Shown in pieces: positions 8,511 through 16,554 of a DNA stretch of 64,000 nucleotides. The notes below the pieces were generated by a model, which saw only the letters and a list, made by a program, of their open reading frames with translations, ran no database searches and had not been told where the DNA came from. Position numbers and translations under genes: made by a program. The stretch comes from Roseibium algicola (GTDB lineage Bacteria > Pseudomonadota > Alphaproteobacteria > Rhizobiales > Stappiaceae): positions 2,534,501 to 2,598,500 of the forward strand of contig NZ_CP019630.1 in NCBI RefSeq assembly GCF_001999245.1, written 5' to 3'. Within the stretch, counting starts at the first letter, position 1. Each line of letters starts with the position of its first letter.

Positions 8511-10966
8511 GACCGCCCCGCATATTGCTTGGATTTGAGATATTCGATCAGTGCGGATTTCTCGCCGTCCGGAAGACCGGTGCCGTAAAGATGTCCACCA
8601 TTGCCGTTGCCGGTCAGCTGCGTGTCGAACAGGAAGCCACTTTCGCAGGCAAAGCCGACGTCCACCGGATCGAAATCCGTGCAGCCGCGATAGAAGGTCG
8701 CCGGACGGTCTTCCGGCGGTGACAAAAGCGCCCGAAGCGTCGGCACGGAACCATTGTGGAGATAAGGCCCGCGTGCCCAGATGGCGTCCAGCGGCGTGTT
8801 TGCATAGCCGTCCGTTGCCCGGTAGTGCGAGAACCGCCAGGTGTACCCCTTGCCGACATCGCCGAAGCGGCTGACGAAGGCATCGTCGAAGAGGTCAGAT
8901 CGTGCCGGGTCTGTCTGAAGGTCCGAAAGCGGCGTGACCTGCCCGAAGCTCTCGCCTCCTGGGTCATGACACGTGCCGCAGCCTTCCCTTTCGTATATCG
9001 CAGCGCCGTCTGCTGCCATGTCAGCATTGACTGGCAAGGGGTAGGCGGGCGGCGGCAGGTCCCGCAGCCATTCCGCCTGGGCATCGATCAGCCCGCGTTG
9101 CAGCAGCCATTCCTTGGCGCCGCCGGCAAGGGCGGCGGAATAGTTGCGCTCGATCAGCGAATTGTTGTTGCCGTCCCAGTGGAACCAGCCCCCCTCACGG
9201 ATGCCCTGGTTCCAGACCGAGGGAAAGTCGACCGTTCCGACCGCCTCGTCCTTTTCCGGGCCATAGCCCCAGCGCGCGCGCCAGTTGTTACCCGCGTCCG
9301 TGCGCCCGGGGCCATGCCGCGGTTTCACCTTCATCCAGCTGAAAGCGGTCGCCAGTCCATCGGCCTGGTCCTTGATGCCGGGTACAAGAATGGTGCGCAC
9401 CAGCAGACGGTCGATTGGCCCCAGAGGTCTGCCGGCCTGCGCGGCGCTTTCGATCACCGCATCCGCCGTCAGCTTGTCACTTGCGGCAACGTAGCCAAGG
9501 AACAGGATGTAGGACTGGATATCGAGCGTTTCGGCAGGTGCACCCAGCAACAACATGGTGTTGCCGCCTGCGGTGACTTCCGCGCTGTGGCAGGTGGCGC
9601 AATTGAAGCCGACCCTCGGCACACCGACGCGCCGGATGCTGAAGCCGATCGGAAGTTCCTGTCCCGGTTCCTCGATGAAGCCGAATGTGCGCCAGCCTTC
9701 GGGCAGCTCGTCCTTGAAAATTGCCGGCAGTTCGCGCCAGACCATGTAGGGGAAACCGTCCCATTCGGCGCCGATGGAACCGTATTTGAATTCGGCGACC
9801 GGATTGTCAAAGGTTTGTGGCGGACCCGGCTTGATTGTGAGGCGCTTGCCTTCCAGGACCAGGCAGGCGATCAGCAGCAGCGCCGCGACAATCGCCAACC
9901 AAAGCGGCATGCCGTCGTTTCTGGGCGATACGGAGGGTTGTTGCATCTTGTAGCTTTCCGGAATGCCGGCAAAGACGGGTGGAACAACGCCATTGACTTC
10001 ATGCCGCTTGCAAGCGGCACTCTCGTAGGCTTGTCGCCGGGCAAGGTTGATGGCGCCGACGGGCTCGTGCGCCGGCAGGCTGTTCCAGGGTGAAAAGGCG
10101 ATGTTCTCCGCCAGTGGGGCGTGTTGATCGACGTCCTGCTGAAAGATTTCCAGCGTCGCCAGCTTTTCGTGACGCGCGCCCGGCACCGCCGACCAGGCAA
10201 TCGACGGATCATCAACCGGCTGCGCGGCCGGATCTATCTGCACTTCGACGCCGAATTCAAAAGTGACCGGGCAACGGATCAGGGTTTCCCTCAGCGCGAC
10301 GGCCAATTGATCGCGTCCGGACCGGACCTCAGGCGGATCCACCGGCACCGGCCTTGGCGTTGCGGTATATTTCACCAGAAGATCGCCAAGCCGATAAGGC
10401 GTGGTGCTGAAGTATCGGCTTGCAAGCGGAGACACGGGACGATGAGAGACAAAGGCCCGGATCCTGCCGAAGAGATAGAAGCCCGTGAACAGAAGCCGGG
10501 ACAGGGGCTTCAGGCGGGCAAGTCCGCGTTTCAGCAGCAGGGTGTTGATGTCGTCATAGTCGCCGAGGTCACCGGTGAAAAAGGTTTCATGGTCGACGAG
10601 AATGAAGTCCTGCACCCTGCCGTCCGGGTTTTCAGCCGACAGCCACTCCCTGTCGATGCCCAGCACCTTGATGGCCATGCCGTGGGCGTCCCGCTTCCGG
10701 TCATCCAGTTGGCGGCCGTTGGAAAACCGGACAAGGGCGTCATATGTGCCCGGCAAGGCGAAGAGACCGTGACGCAAGTCCTCCGGCACTTCGCCGATAA
10801 TGAAGCGGGCGCGGACACAGCCGTGATGTTTCGGGTGCTGTGGGCGTCGCGCCAGACCGGGAACCGTGCAAATGGCCTCGGCATTGGTACGGGCAATGCT
10901 GTCGATCAGCCCCGCGTCTCCACCGGTTTCCGATATGCCCGGCCGTGCCGGTTCTCTCGAGGCCAT
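8507..10966 (-). CDS. Catalase-fold (allene-oxide-synthase-like) domain fused to a membrane-anchored two-haem cytochrome c
   Basis: 819 residues in three parts. Residues about 25-330 resemble the small catalase-like family: HPKHHGCVRARF with distal His candidates at 47-48, RFSNG at 80-84, DAHGMAIKVLG, and a proximal-Tyr-like RRQAYES with Tyr at 314. A single membrane span follows at 353-372. The C-terminal part has two c-type haem sites, CATCH (456-460) and CGTCH (663-667), in a fold resembling di-haem peroxidase/RoxA-type proteins. Since c-type haem is attached outside the cytoplasm and there is no N-terminal signal, the catalase-like half should be cytoplasmic and the cytochrome periplasmic. 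Catalase-fold relatives rearrange or reduce fatty-acid hydroperoxides. It is the first gene of the operon with the cyclooxygenase-like enzyme. Whether both halves share one electron path is inference. Confidence 0.85.
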   Translation of the reverse strand: MASREPARPGISETGGDAGLIDSIARTNAEAICTVPGLARRPQHPKHHGCVRARFIIGEVPEDLRHGLFALPGTYDALVRFSNGRQLDDRKRDAHGMAIKVLGIDREWLSAENPDGRVQDFILVDHETFFTGDLGDYDDINTLLLKRGLARLKPLSRLLFTGFYLFGRIRAFVSHRPVSPLASRYFSTTPYRLGDLLVKYTATPRPVPVDPPEVRSGRDQLAVALRETLIRCPVTFEFGVEVQIDPAAQPVDDPSIAWSAVPGARHEKLATLEIFQQDVDQHAPLAENIAFSPWNSLPAHEPVGAINLARRQAYESAACKRHEVNGVVPPVFAGIPESYKMQQPSVSPRNDGMPLWLAIVAALLLIACLVLEGKRLTIKPGPPQTFDNPVAEFKYGSIGAEWDGFPYMVWRELPAIFKDELPEGWRTFGFIEEPGQELPIGFSIRRVGVPRVGFNCATCHSAEVTAGGNTMLLLGAPAETLDIQSYILFLGYVAASDKLTADAVIESAAQAGRPLGPIDRLLVRTILVPGIKDQADGLATAFSWMKVKPRHGPGRTDAGNNWRARWGYGPEKDEAVGTVDFPSVWNQGIREGGWFHWDGNNNSLIERNYSAALAGGAKEWLLQRGLIDAQAEWLRDLPPPAYPLPVNADMAADGAAIYEREGCGTCHDPGGESFGQVTPLSDLQTDPARSDLFDDAFVSRFGDVGKGYTWRFSHYRATDGYANTPLDAIWARGPYLHNGSVPTLRALLSPPEDRPATFYRGCTDFDPVDVGFACESGFLFDTQLTGNGNGGHLYGTGLPDGEKSALIEYLKSKQYAGRS

Positions 10967-10994
10967 TCAGCCCGCCCTCTCGCGTTGGTGGGTC

Positions 10995-11031
10995 AAACGC
11001 ATGGACCGGCTCTTCAACTGCCGATGCGTTT
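10995..11031 (-). promoter_or_regulatory. Inverted repeat in the leader of the catalase-like/COX-like operon
   Basis: AAACGCAT (10995-11002) and ATGCGTTT (11024-11031) form a perfect 8-bp inverted repeat with 21 nt between the arms, starting 28 bp upstream of the first ATG. It could form a leader stem-loop or act as a protein site; no specific regulator is identified. Confidence 0.4.
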
Positions 11032-11036
11032 AATTA

Positions 11037-11048
11037 CCTTACGTAAGG
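11037..11048. promoter_or_regulatory. Perfect 12-bp palindrome CCTTACGTAAGG, candidate operator
   Basis: CCTTACGTAAGG is a perfect palindrome 71 bp upstream of the catalase-like/cytochrome start, next to AT-rich sequence that could serve as a -10 region on the minus strand. Size and position suit a dimeric repressor operator. The cognate regulator is unknown, and no TetR or MarR gene is adjacent. Confidence 0.45.
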
Positions 11049-11119
11049 CTAGCTTTTATTTTCAGGGAAGGGAAGGTTTCCGGCCGTTGTCCGTCACGGT
11101 GGTGTGACGGCATCCTTTT

Positions 11120-11155
11120 GAAATACAACCTGATTTAGACGCCGGGTTGTATTTC
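11120..11155. terminator. AT-rich hairpin between the siderophore-binding gene and the haem operon
   Basis: GAAATACAACC (11120-11130) and GGTTGTATTTC (11145-11155) form a perfect 11-bp stem with a 14-nt loop. A second inverted repeat, CCGTCAC/GTGACGG at 11091-11110, lies just beside it. These could insulate the haem operon from the upstream minus-strand gene. The T tract is short. Confidence 0.35.
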
Positions 11156-11207
11156 TTCGCTCCGACAATCATATCTGCTCCGTGCCAGAAGCTCGGAACG
11201 GCGAGGT

Positions 11208-11236
11208 GGCCCGGGTCAAAACTCTTGATCCGGGCC
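11208..11236 (-). terminator. GC-rich hairpin after the iron-siderophore binding protein gene
   Basis: GGCCCGG (11208-11214) pairs with CCGGGCC (11230-11236), and inner TCAA pairs with TTGA across one mismatch. It begins 18 bp beyond the stop of the minus-strand gene at 11255. No clear T tract follows, so termination is likely but not certain. Confidence 0.5.
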
Positions 11237-11254
11237 CTGTTGCTTCAAAGGAGT

Positions 11255-12178
11255 TCAGTTGGAACTGAGGTCGACATCCGTCCCGTAGATCCGGGCGATG
11301 TCCCGAAGCATTGCGCGGGCTGCAAGAATGCCCTGCGACGTTGCCCAGACACCGTCATCGACCTTGTGGGCGTTTCCCGCCTTGACGACTTCCAGATTGG
11401 CCCAGAGAGGGTCTTTCAGCGTCTCGCCCTCCAGGGCCGTGCCCTCTCCATTGCCGGTGTCGTATGTCAGGTAGAACATCCGGTCGGCTTCCATGTTCGG
11501 GATGCTTTCCTTGCCGACGGCAAGAGCCAGACCGTCCTGCGCCTGTACCTCGGGCCGCTTGAAGCCGATGTCGTTCAGCACAACACCGGAGAAACTGTCA
11601 TGGCGATAAACGTAAAGCTGGCCGGGCACGAAACGGACGACGGAAACCGTGTCCCCGGCATTCTCGCCGAGGGCGGCGCGCAACCGGGCAACGTCCGCCT
11701 CATAGGCACTGACAAGCGCTTCGCCTTCCGCTTCCATGCCGACCGAGCTGGCATAGAGCTTCATGTTGTCCTTGAAATCCGTGGCATTGATCACAAACAC
11801 CGTGGGCGCAATGGCGGAGAGCTGAGGATAGATTTCCTCGTGCCGCTTCTTGCTGCCGAGGATCAGATCCGGCTCAAGCATGGCCAGCCGTTCCAGGTTG
11901 ACCGCAAGCTCCGTCCCGACAACTTCAACTCCGGCCATCCGGTCGCCCAGATGCGGGTACCAGGGATCGCCATACCAGGAAGACGCAGCCCCAACAGGCG
12001 TCTTGCCCAGCATGAGCATTGCCTCGGTGCCTTCGTTGGTGAGAACGACAATCTTCTGCGGAGTGTCTGGCACCTCGGTGGTGCCCATGGCGTGGGTGAT
12101 CTCGGCAGCGGACAGGGCGCCGGGCAACAAGGTTGGCACCAGGGCTGCGCAAAAACAAAGGCTGGACAGAAAACGCAA
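11255..12178 (-). CDS. ABC transporter periplasmic iron-siderophore/haem-binding protein
   Basis: 307-residue periplasmic binding protein of the FecB/BtuF (TroA-like) class. A signal peptide ends near ALSA|AE at residue 24. The body has the typical pattern EVPDTPQKIVVLTNEGTEAMLMLG and LEPDLILGSKK, followed by the long helix joining two lobes. It should deliver ferric siderophore or a related chelate to an inner-membrane ABC permease, but no permease or ATPase gene is in the window, so it is an orphan component here. The start is TTG at 12178, preceded by GGAGA eight bases away. Ligand identity cannot be read from the sequence. Confidence 0.85.
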   Translation of the reverse strand: MRFLSSLCFCAALVPTLLPGALSAAEITHAMGTTEVPDTPQKIVVLTNEGTEAMLMLGKTPVGAASSWYGDPWYPHLGDRMAGVEVVGTELAVNLERLAMLEPDLILGSKKRHEEIYPQLSAIAPTVFVINATDFKDNMKLYASSVGMEAEGEALVSAYEADVARLRAALGENAGDTVSVVRFVPGQLYVYRHDSFSGVVLNDIGFKRPEVQAQDGLALAVGKESIPNMEADRMFYLTYDTGNGEGTALEGETLKDPLWANLEVVKAGNAHKVDDGVWATSQGILAARAMLRDIARIYGTDVDLSSN

Positions 12179-12276
12179 GGGGTATCTCCGGCATTACAGG
12201 TTATCTGGCTTGCCGAACCCCGACTGGCTTGAGGAATTTTTTCCTGGAAATTGCCGTCATTGTCAAATGAAGAAGA

Positions 12277-13413
12277 TCAGGCCTGCAGGAACCGTCCGGG
12301 TGCAAGCTGGTCCAGTGTGATACCGCAGGCGGACAGATCACCCGGCAGGTTCCGGCCGGCAACGAGGGCCGCCAGTGCCCTGCCCATCGCCGGGGATGTC
12401 AGAACCCCGCATCCGCCCTGGCCTGCGCTGACAAAATAACCCGGATGATCGGGAAATCCGCCGCAGACAGGGTTTCGATCAGGCGCAAACGTGCGCAGTC
12501 CTGCCCAGCTTGCGGATGGACGCGGCACGGCCAGCTCGGTGCCGATGCCGATATGATGGATCGCCTCTGCAAGGCGAAGATCATCTGCATAAACCTCTCC
12601 CGGAGAAACTGGATCAGCCTCTGCCGGTGACGCCGTGAAGCCGTGCGGCTGCGGATGGACGTACCAGGTGTAATCGGCCGTCGTGACATGTGGCCAGACA
12701 CCGGCTTCCTGACGGTGAAGCGGAAACGTGAAGGCCGAACGGCGGAAGACGTTGAGGCCAAGCGCCGGGACACCGGCAAGATCCGCAACCCGGTCCGCCC
12801 AGGCCCCGGCCGCATTGACCAGAACGGGCGCCGAAAGGGTCAGGTCTCCGGCCGTTACCTGCCATGTGTCGGCAATCCGCCGGATGGAAGTGACTTCCGC
12901 CTTGCAGACGAAGCGAGCGCCATTGGCAGCAGCCGCCTTGCGATAGGATTGCAGCAGCAGATCGACATCGATATCCATTGCATCTGCTTCGAAAACGCCC
13001 GCATGTACCCGTTCCGGCCGGAGGGCCGGAAACAGGGCCAAAGCCTCTTGTCTGTCAACAAACCGGCAGTCCGACCCGGCCTCCTGCAGCCTTGCTATCA
13101 GCCTGTCCAGAACAGGCCGATGCTCCTCACCCCCAACCGTCAGGCAGCCGCGGGGCGCGACAAGCGTCTGCTCGCAAAATTCCGGCGGCGGCGCCTGAAA
13201 GAACGCACGGCTTGCCGCGGCCAGTGCGCGCATGGTGTTGGCGGAAATGCCGGCCGTGAATTGCCCTGCCGTGCGGGCTGAAGACTGCGTTGCCAGCGCC
13301 GGCTCGCGCTCCAGAAGCGTCACTTGCGCAAACCCGGACAGAAAACAGGCCGCGCTCAGCCCGGCAACACCGCCGCCGATGATGATGACGTCTGCTGTCA
13401 TTGCGTCAGACAT
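12277..13413 (-). CDS. FAD-dependent DAO-family amino-acid oxidase/dehydrogenase
   Basis: 378-residue flavoprotein with the N-terminal ADP-binding motif VIIIGGGVAGLSAACFLSG and the C-terminal GYFVSAGQGGCGVLTSPAMG typical of the DAO family (glycine oxidase, D-amino acid dehydrogenase, sarcosine oxidase-like). It oxidises a C-N bond of an amine or amino acid using FAD; the substrate is unknown. No signal peptide, so cytoplasmic or peripheral. It ends 98 bp before the start of the siderophore-binding gene and begins 27 bp after the end of comM, all on the minus strand, so loose co-transcription is possible. Confidence 0.87.
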   Translation of the reverse strand: MSDAMTADVIIIGGGVAGLSAACFLSGFAQVTLLEREPALATQSSARTAGQFTAGISANTMRALAAASRAFFQAPPPEFCEQTLVAPRGCLTVGGEEHRPVLDRLIARLQEAGSDCRFVDRQEALALFPALRPERVHAGVFEADAMDIDVDLLLQSYRKAAAANGARFVCKAEVTSIRRIADTWQVTAGDLTLSAPVLVNAAGAWADRVADLAGVPALGLNVFRRSAFTFPLHRQEAGVWPHVTTADYTWYVHPQPHGFTASPAEADPVSPGEVYADDLRLAEAIHHIGIGTELAVPRPSASWAGLRTFAPDRNPVCGGFPDHPGYFVSAGQGGCGVLTSPAMGRALAALVAGRNLPGDLSACGITLDQLAPGRFLQA

Positions 13414-13440
13414 ATCCTCGCGGTCTCACGATCAACGCTG

Positions 13441-14967
13441 TCACGCCGCCTTGCGGGACATGTCTTCGCCGCGGTAACTCAAGGCCTCCGCCAGGTGAAT
13501 GCGGCCAACCTGATCCGCACCGTCCAGATCGGCCAGCGTGCGGGCGAGTTTGAGGACGCGGTGATATCCGCGCGCGCTCAGGGCAAGACGCTCGGCGACA
13601 TCGCGCAGGAAAGCGAGCCCCTTGTCGTCCGGCCGTGTCATGGTTTCGACAATCGATGCAGGCGCCTGGGCATTTGTGCGGCAGGCAAGGCCAAGTTCCA
13701 GGAAACGCTCTGCCTGGATGCTGCGCGCTTCAGCAACCCGAGCAGCCACGACGGCGGACGGCTCGCTGGCCGCGGGGCCGATCAGGTCGGCCGCCGTTAC
13801 GGCCGGAACCTCGATCCTGACGTCGATCCGGTCAAGCAGCGGTCCGGACACCCGGGCCTGATAGTCGGTGACGCAGCGCTCGCCCCGGCGGCACTGGTGG
13901 CCCGGCTCGCCCGCATGGCCGCAGCGGCAGGGATTCATGGCCGCCACAAGCTGGATGCGGGCCGGATAGGTGACCCGGTGGTTTGCGCGGGCAATTACCG
14001 CTTCGCCCGATTCCAGCGGCTGGCGCAGACTGTCGAGAACCTGCGGATTGAACTCGGGAAGCTCGTCGAGGAATAACACTCCGTTATGGGCGAGCGAGAC
14101 CTCACCGGGCCGGGCGCGCATCCCGCCACCGACAAGGGCGGCCATGGAAGCGGAGTGATGCGGCGCGCGGAAGGGGCGTCGATCGGTCAATTTGCCTTCG
14201 GCCAGCTCGCCCGCAAGCGAGGCGATCATGGACACTTCCAGAAGCTCGCGCGGGGTCAGGGCCGGCAGGATGGATGGCAGGCGCTGCGCCAGCATGGATT
14301 TGCCGGAGCCGGGAGGACCGGTCATCAGCAGGTTGTGCCCGCCGGCAGCGGCGATCTCCAGCGCCCGTCTGGCGCTTTCCTGTCCTTTGACCTCCGCAAG
14401 GTCCGGCAGCACACCGGCATTGCCGCGCAGCCGGGCCACCGGCCGGGAGAGCACCTGTGTTCCCTTGAAGTGATTGGCGAGCTGGATTAGCGAACGAGGT
14501 GCGAGAATGTCCATGTCTGCGTCGGCCCAGGCAGCCTCGCCGCCGCTGGCTTCCGGGCAGATGAGGCCCTTGCCGATGCCGTTGGCGCCCATGGCGGCCG
14601 GCAGGACACCGGCAACAGGCGCAAGCGTGCCGTCGAGACCAAGCTCGCCCAGAACAACGTATCTTTCCAGAAATTCAGCCGGTATGGCGCCGATGGCGGC
14701 CATAACGCCCAGCGCGATCGGCAGATCGTAATGCGAGCCTTCCTTGGGCAGGTCGGCAGGGGCGAGATTGACTGTGACGCGTTTGGCCGGCAGGGCCAGG
14801 CCTGAAGCGGCAAGCGCCGCGCGAACTCGTTCCCGACTTTCTGCAACGGCCTTGTCCGGCAGGCCGACGATGGTGAAGGCAACCATGCCCGGCCCGACAT
14901 GCACCTGCACGTCTACCGGAACTGCCTCGATGCCCCGAAACGCGACCGTCGTGATCCGGCTGACCAT
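13441..14967 (-). CDS. comM: YifB/ComM family Mg-chelatase-like AAA+ ATPase
   Basis: 508-residue AAA+ protein. The N-terminal Lon-like domain (TVAFRGIEAVPVDVQVHV, GLPDKAVAESRERVRAAL) is followed by the Mg-chelatase-like ATPase with Walker A GPPGSGKSMLAQRLP, the FRAPHHSAS motif, Walker B GVLFLDELPEF, a Cys-rich zinc-type loop (CRCGHAGEPGHQCRRGERC) and the C-terminal LSARGYHRVLKLARTLADL helix region. In Vibrio, ComM is a hexameric helicase that helps branch migration during natural transformation; a similar role in recombination is likely here. The ATG at 14967 has AGAGG six bases upstream and is preferred over the GTG two codons earlier. Confidence 0.93.
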   Translation of the reverse strand: MVSRITTVAFRGIEAVPVDVQVHVGPGMVAFTIVGLPDKAVAESRERVRAALAASGLALPAKRVTVNLAPADLPKEGSHYDLPIALGVMAAIGAIPAEFLERYVVLGELGLDGTLAPVAGVLPAAMGANGIGKGLICPEASGGEAAWADADMDILAPRSLIQLANHFKGTQVLSRPVARLRGNAGVLPDLAEVKGQESARRALEIAAAGGHNLLMTGPPGSGKSMLAQRLPSILPALTPRELLEVSMIASLAGELAEGKLTDRRPFRAPHHSASMAALVGGGMRARPGEVSLAHNGVLFLDELPEFNPQVLDSLRQPLESGEAVIARANHRVTYPARIQLVAAMNPCRCGHAGEPGHQCRRGERCVTDYQARVSGPLLDRIDVRIEVPAVTAADLIGPAASEPSAVVAARVAEARSIQAERFLELGLACRTNAQAPASIVETMTRPDDKGLAFLRDVAERLALSARGYHRVLKLARTLADLDGADQVGRIHLAEALSYRGEDMSRKAA

Positions 14968-15055
14968 ATTCACCTCTACTTACAGATGCAGGTCAACGAA
15001 GCATATGTCGATAAAAGACGCAAGAACAAATATGGAACAGACGGGGTCAATCCAG

Positions 15056-15316
15056 TCAGGAGACCAGCACGCGCAGCTTGCTTCCGCTGGCAACAGTGAA
15101 GTTGGCACTAGTCAGAACAGCATCCAGATAAGCGGGCACCTTAAAGTCTTCACTCGGCTGCAAACCGTTGGTTTCCAGCCAGTCGGACACAAGTTCAAGG
15201 AGCCGGTCCGGGTCTTTTTCATAGAGGGCCCGACACAGCTCCATGTCGAGCTTGGCCCCGGCGGTGTTGGCGGCGGTGAGTATCATCGATCCAATCGCAT
15301 TCTGTTCATCAATCAT
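15056..15316 (-). CDS. Small uncharacterised protein
   Basis: A frame of about 86 residues beginning MIDEQNAIGSMILTAANTAG. It looks like a soluble helical protein: hydrophobic N-terminal third, acidic middle (EKDPDRLLELVSDWLE), no signal peptide and no motif I recognise. No good ribosome-binding site precedes either the ATG at 15316 or the TTG eight codons earlier. Composition is protein-like and no competing frame is convincing. It lies between the MFS gene and comM, all on the minus strand. Real but unassigned at best. Confidence 0.45.
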   Translation of the reverse strand: MIDEQNAIGSMILTAANTAGAKLDMELCRALYEKDPDRLLELVSDWLETNGLQPSEDFKVPAYLDAVLTSANFTVASGSKLRVLVS

Positions 15317-15398
15317 AGCGTGCTGCCAACATGCTTGCAATTTCCGGGAAAGGCCAGCACATAGCGGTTATGTGGGCGTTGGCCACCATAACCCGCTG

Positions 15399-16553
15399 TT
15401 ATGGTCTGACCCCTTCGGCCTGCTTTCCGGCGGCAAAGCCCGCCAGGCCGCAGCACAGAAGCCCGGCTGCGAAGAAAAGCGCCGAATGGCCGACAACCGG
15501 AATGAGAAAGCCGCTCAGCACGGGCCCGACCCCCTGCCCCAGGGAAATCAGGAAGAAGGTAAAGCCGAACCCGATGGACGGTGCCTCCCGGAACAACCTC
15601 ATGCTCCACATGCCGAAAAGGGCGGTCATCACGATGAAACCGACGCCGAAACAGGCCGCTGACACGTAGATCCCGAGTCTTGTTTCCACCAGCAGCGGCA
15701 GAGTGCCGATTGCGGTCCCGACCAGAACCGCCAGGACACGATAGGCAGCCCGCAAACCCCAGCGATCGACAAGACCACCGGCGAAGCAGCCGGTAACGCC
15801 CGAAATACCCAGCACGATCCAGAACAGGATTGCGTCTCGTGGATTGCCCGTCAGCATGGTCAGGAGTTCGACGGCATAGGTCCAGTAGACGGCTGTGACG
15901 ATGCCGAAAAGAAATGCCGCGACAAACAGTCCGCGCGCTGTCCGATCCATAAGGATCCAGACGGACACCCTGGGCCGGGCATGTTCCAGATGCACACTGC
16001 GCCTGGGCAAGGTGGCTGCGTTCCAGATCGTTACACTGAAGGCGATAACCGCGAAAACCAGCCAGGCGAGCCGCCAGTCACCACCTGCGAAGAGAGCCAG
16101 CGGCCCGGCAAAGGCAACGCCGAAACCGGTGCCGGAGTTGATCCAGGCATAGACGCTGTTCTGCCGGCTGAGTTCCGTATGACGCACGATGACATCGGAA
16201 AAGGGCGGATAGGAAAGGCCCGGGCTTGCTCCTGCAACGAAGACGCCAAGCGCCAGTACAAACGGGGTCTGGGCCAGGGCGATCATGGCCATGCCTGTTG
16301 TGGCGGCGAGGCCGCCGAGCAGGATCGGCAAGCGCGGTTCGAACACCGTCGACAGCCAGGAACCGACGAACGTCGCCGCCAGATAACCCAGATAGGACAG
16401 ACCGGCGATCAGGCCGACCGTTTCCGGCGACAGCGCGAATTCCTGACGGATTTCCGGCAGGAACAGGCCAAAACAATAGCGTGCCAGTCCGTAGGTGACA
16501 GCGACGATGGCCAGGCCCGCGGCAGTAAGACCGCGGGTCTGTGCCAAGGTCAT
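15399..16553 (-). CDS. MFS transporter, YbfB/CynX-like
   Basis: Major facilitator protein of about 384 residues with some twelve hydrophobic segments, beginning LAIVAVTYGLARYCFGLFLPEIRQEF and ending FFAAGLLCCGLAGFAAGK. The segment VDRWGLRAAYRVLAVLVG fits the inter-helix loop motif of the second half. Single-substrate secondary transport is expected; direction and cargo are unknown. The chosen ATG at 16553 is one base after the stop of the EgtD-like methyltransferase, which implies translational coupling; an ATG fourteen codons upstream inside that gene is possible. Pairing with the methyltransferase suggests it moves either substrate or product of that enzyme. Confidence 0.88.
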   Translation of the reverse strand: MTLAQTRGLTAAGLAIVAVTYGLARYCFGLFLPEIRQEFALSPETVGLIAGLSYLGYLAATFVGSWLSTVFEPRLPILLGGLAATTGMAMIALAQTPFVLALGVFVAGASPGLSYPPFSDVIVRHTELSRQNSVYAWINSGTGFGVAFAGPLALFAGGDWRLAWLVFAVIAFSVTIWNAATLPRRSVHLEHARPRVSVWILMDRTARGLFVAAFLFGIVTAVYWTYAVELLTMLTGNPRDAILFWIVLGISGVTGCFAGGLVDRWGLRAAYRVLAVLVGTAIGTLPLLVETRLGIYVSAACFGVGFIVMTALFGMWSMRLFREAPSIGFGFTFFLISLGQGVGPVLSGFLIPVVGHSALFFAAGLLCCGLAGFAAGKQAEGVRP

Positions 16554-16554
16554 C

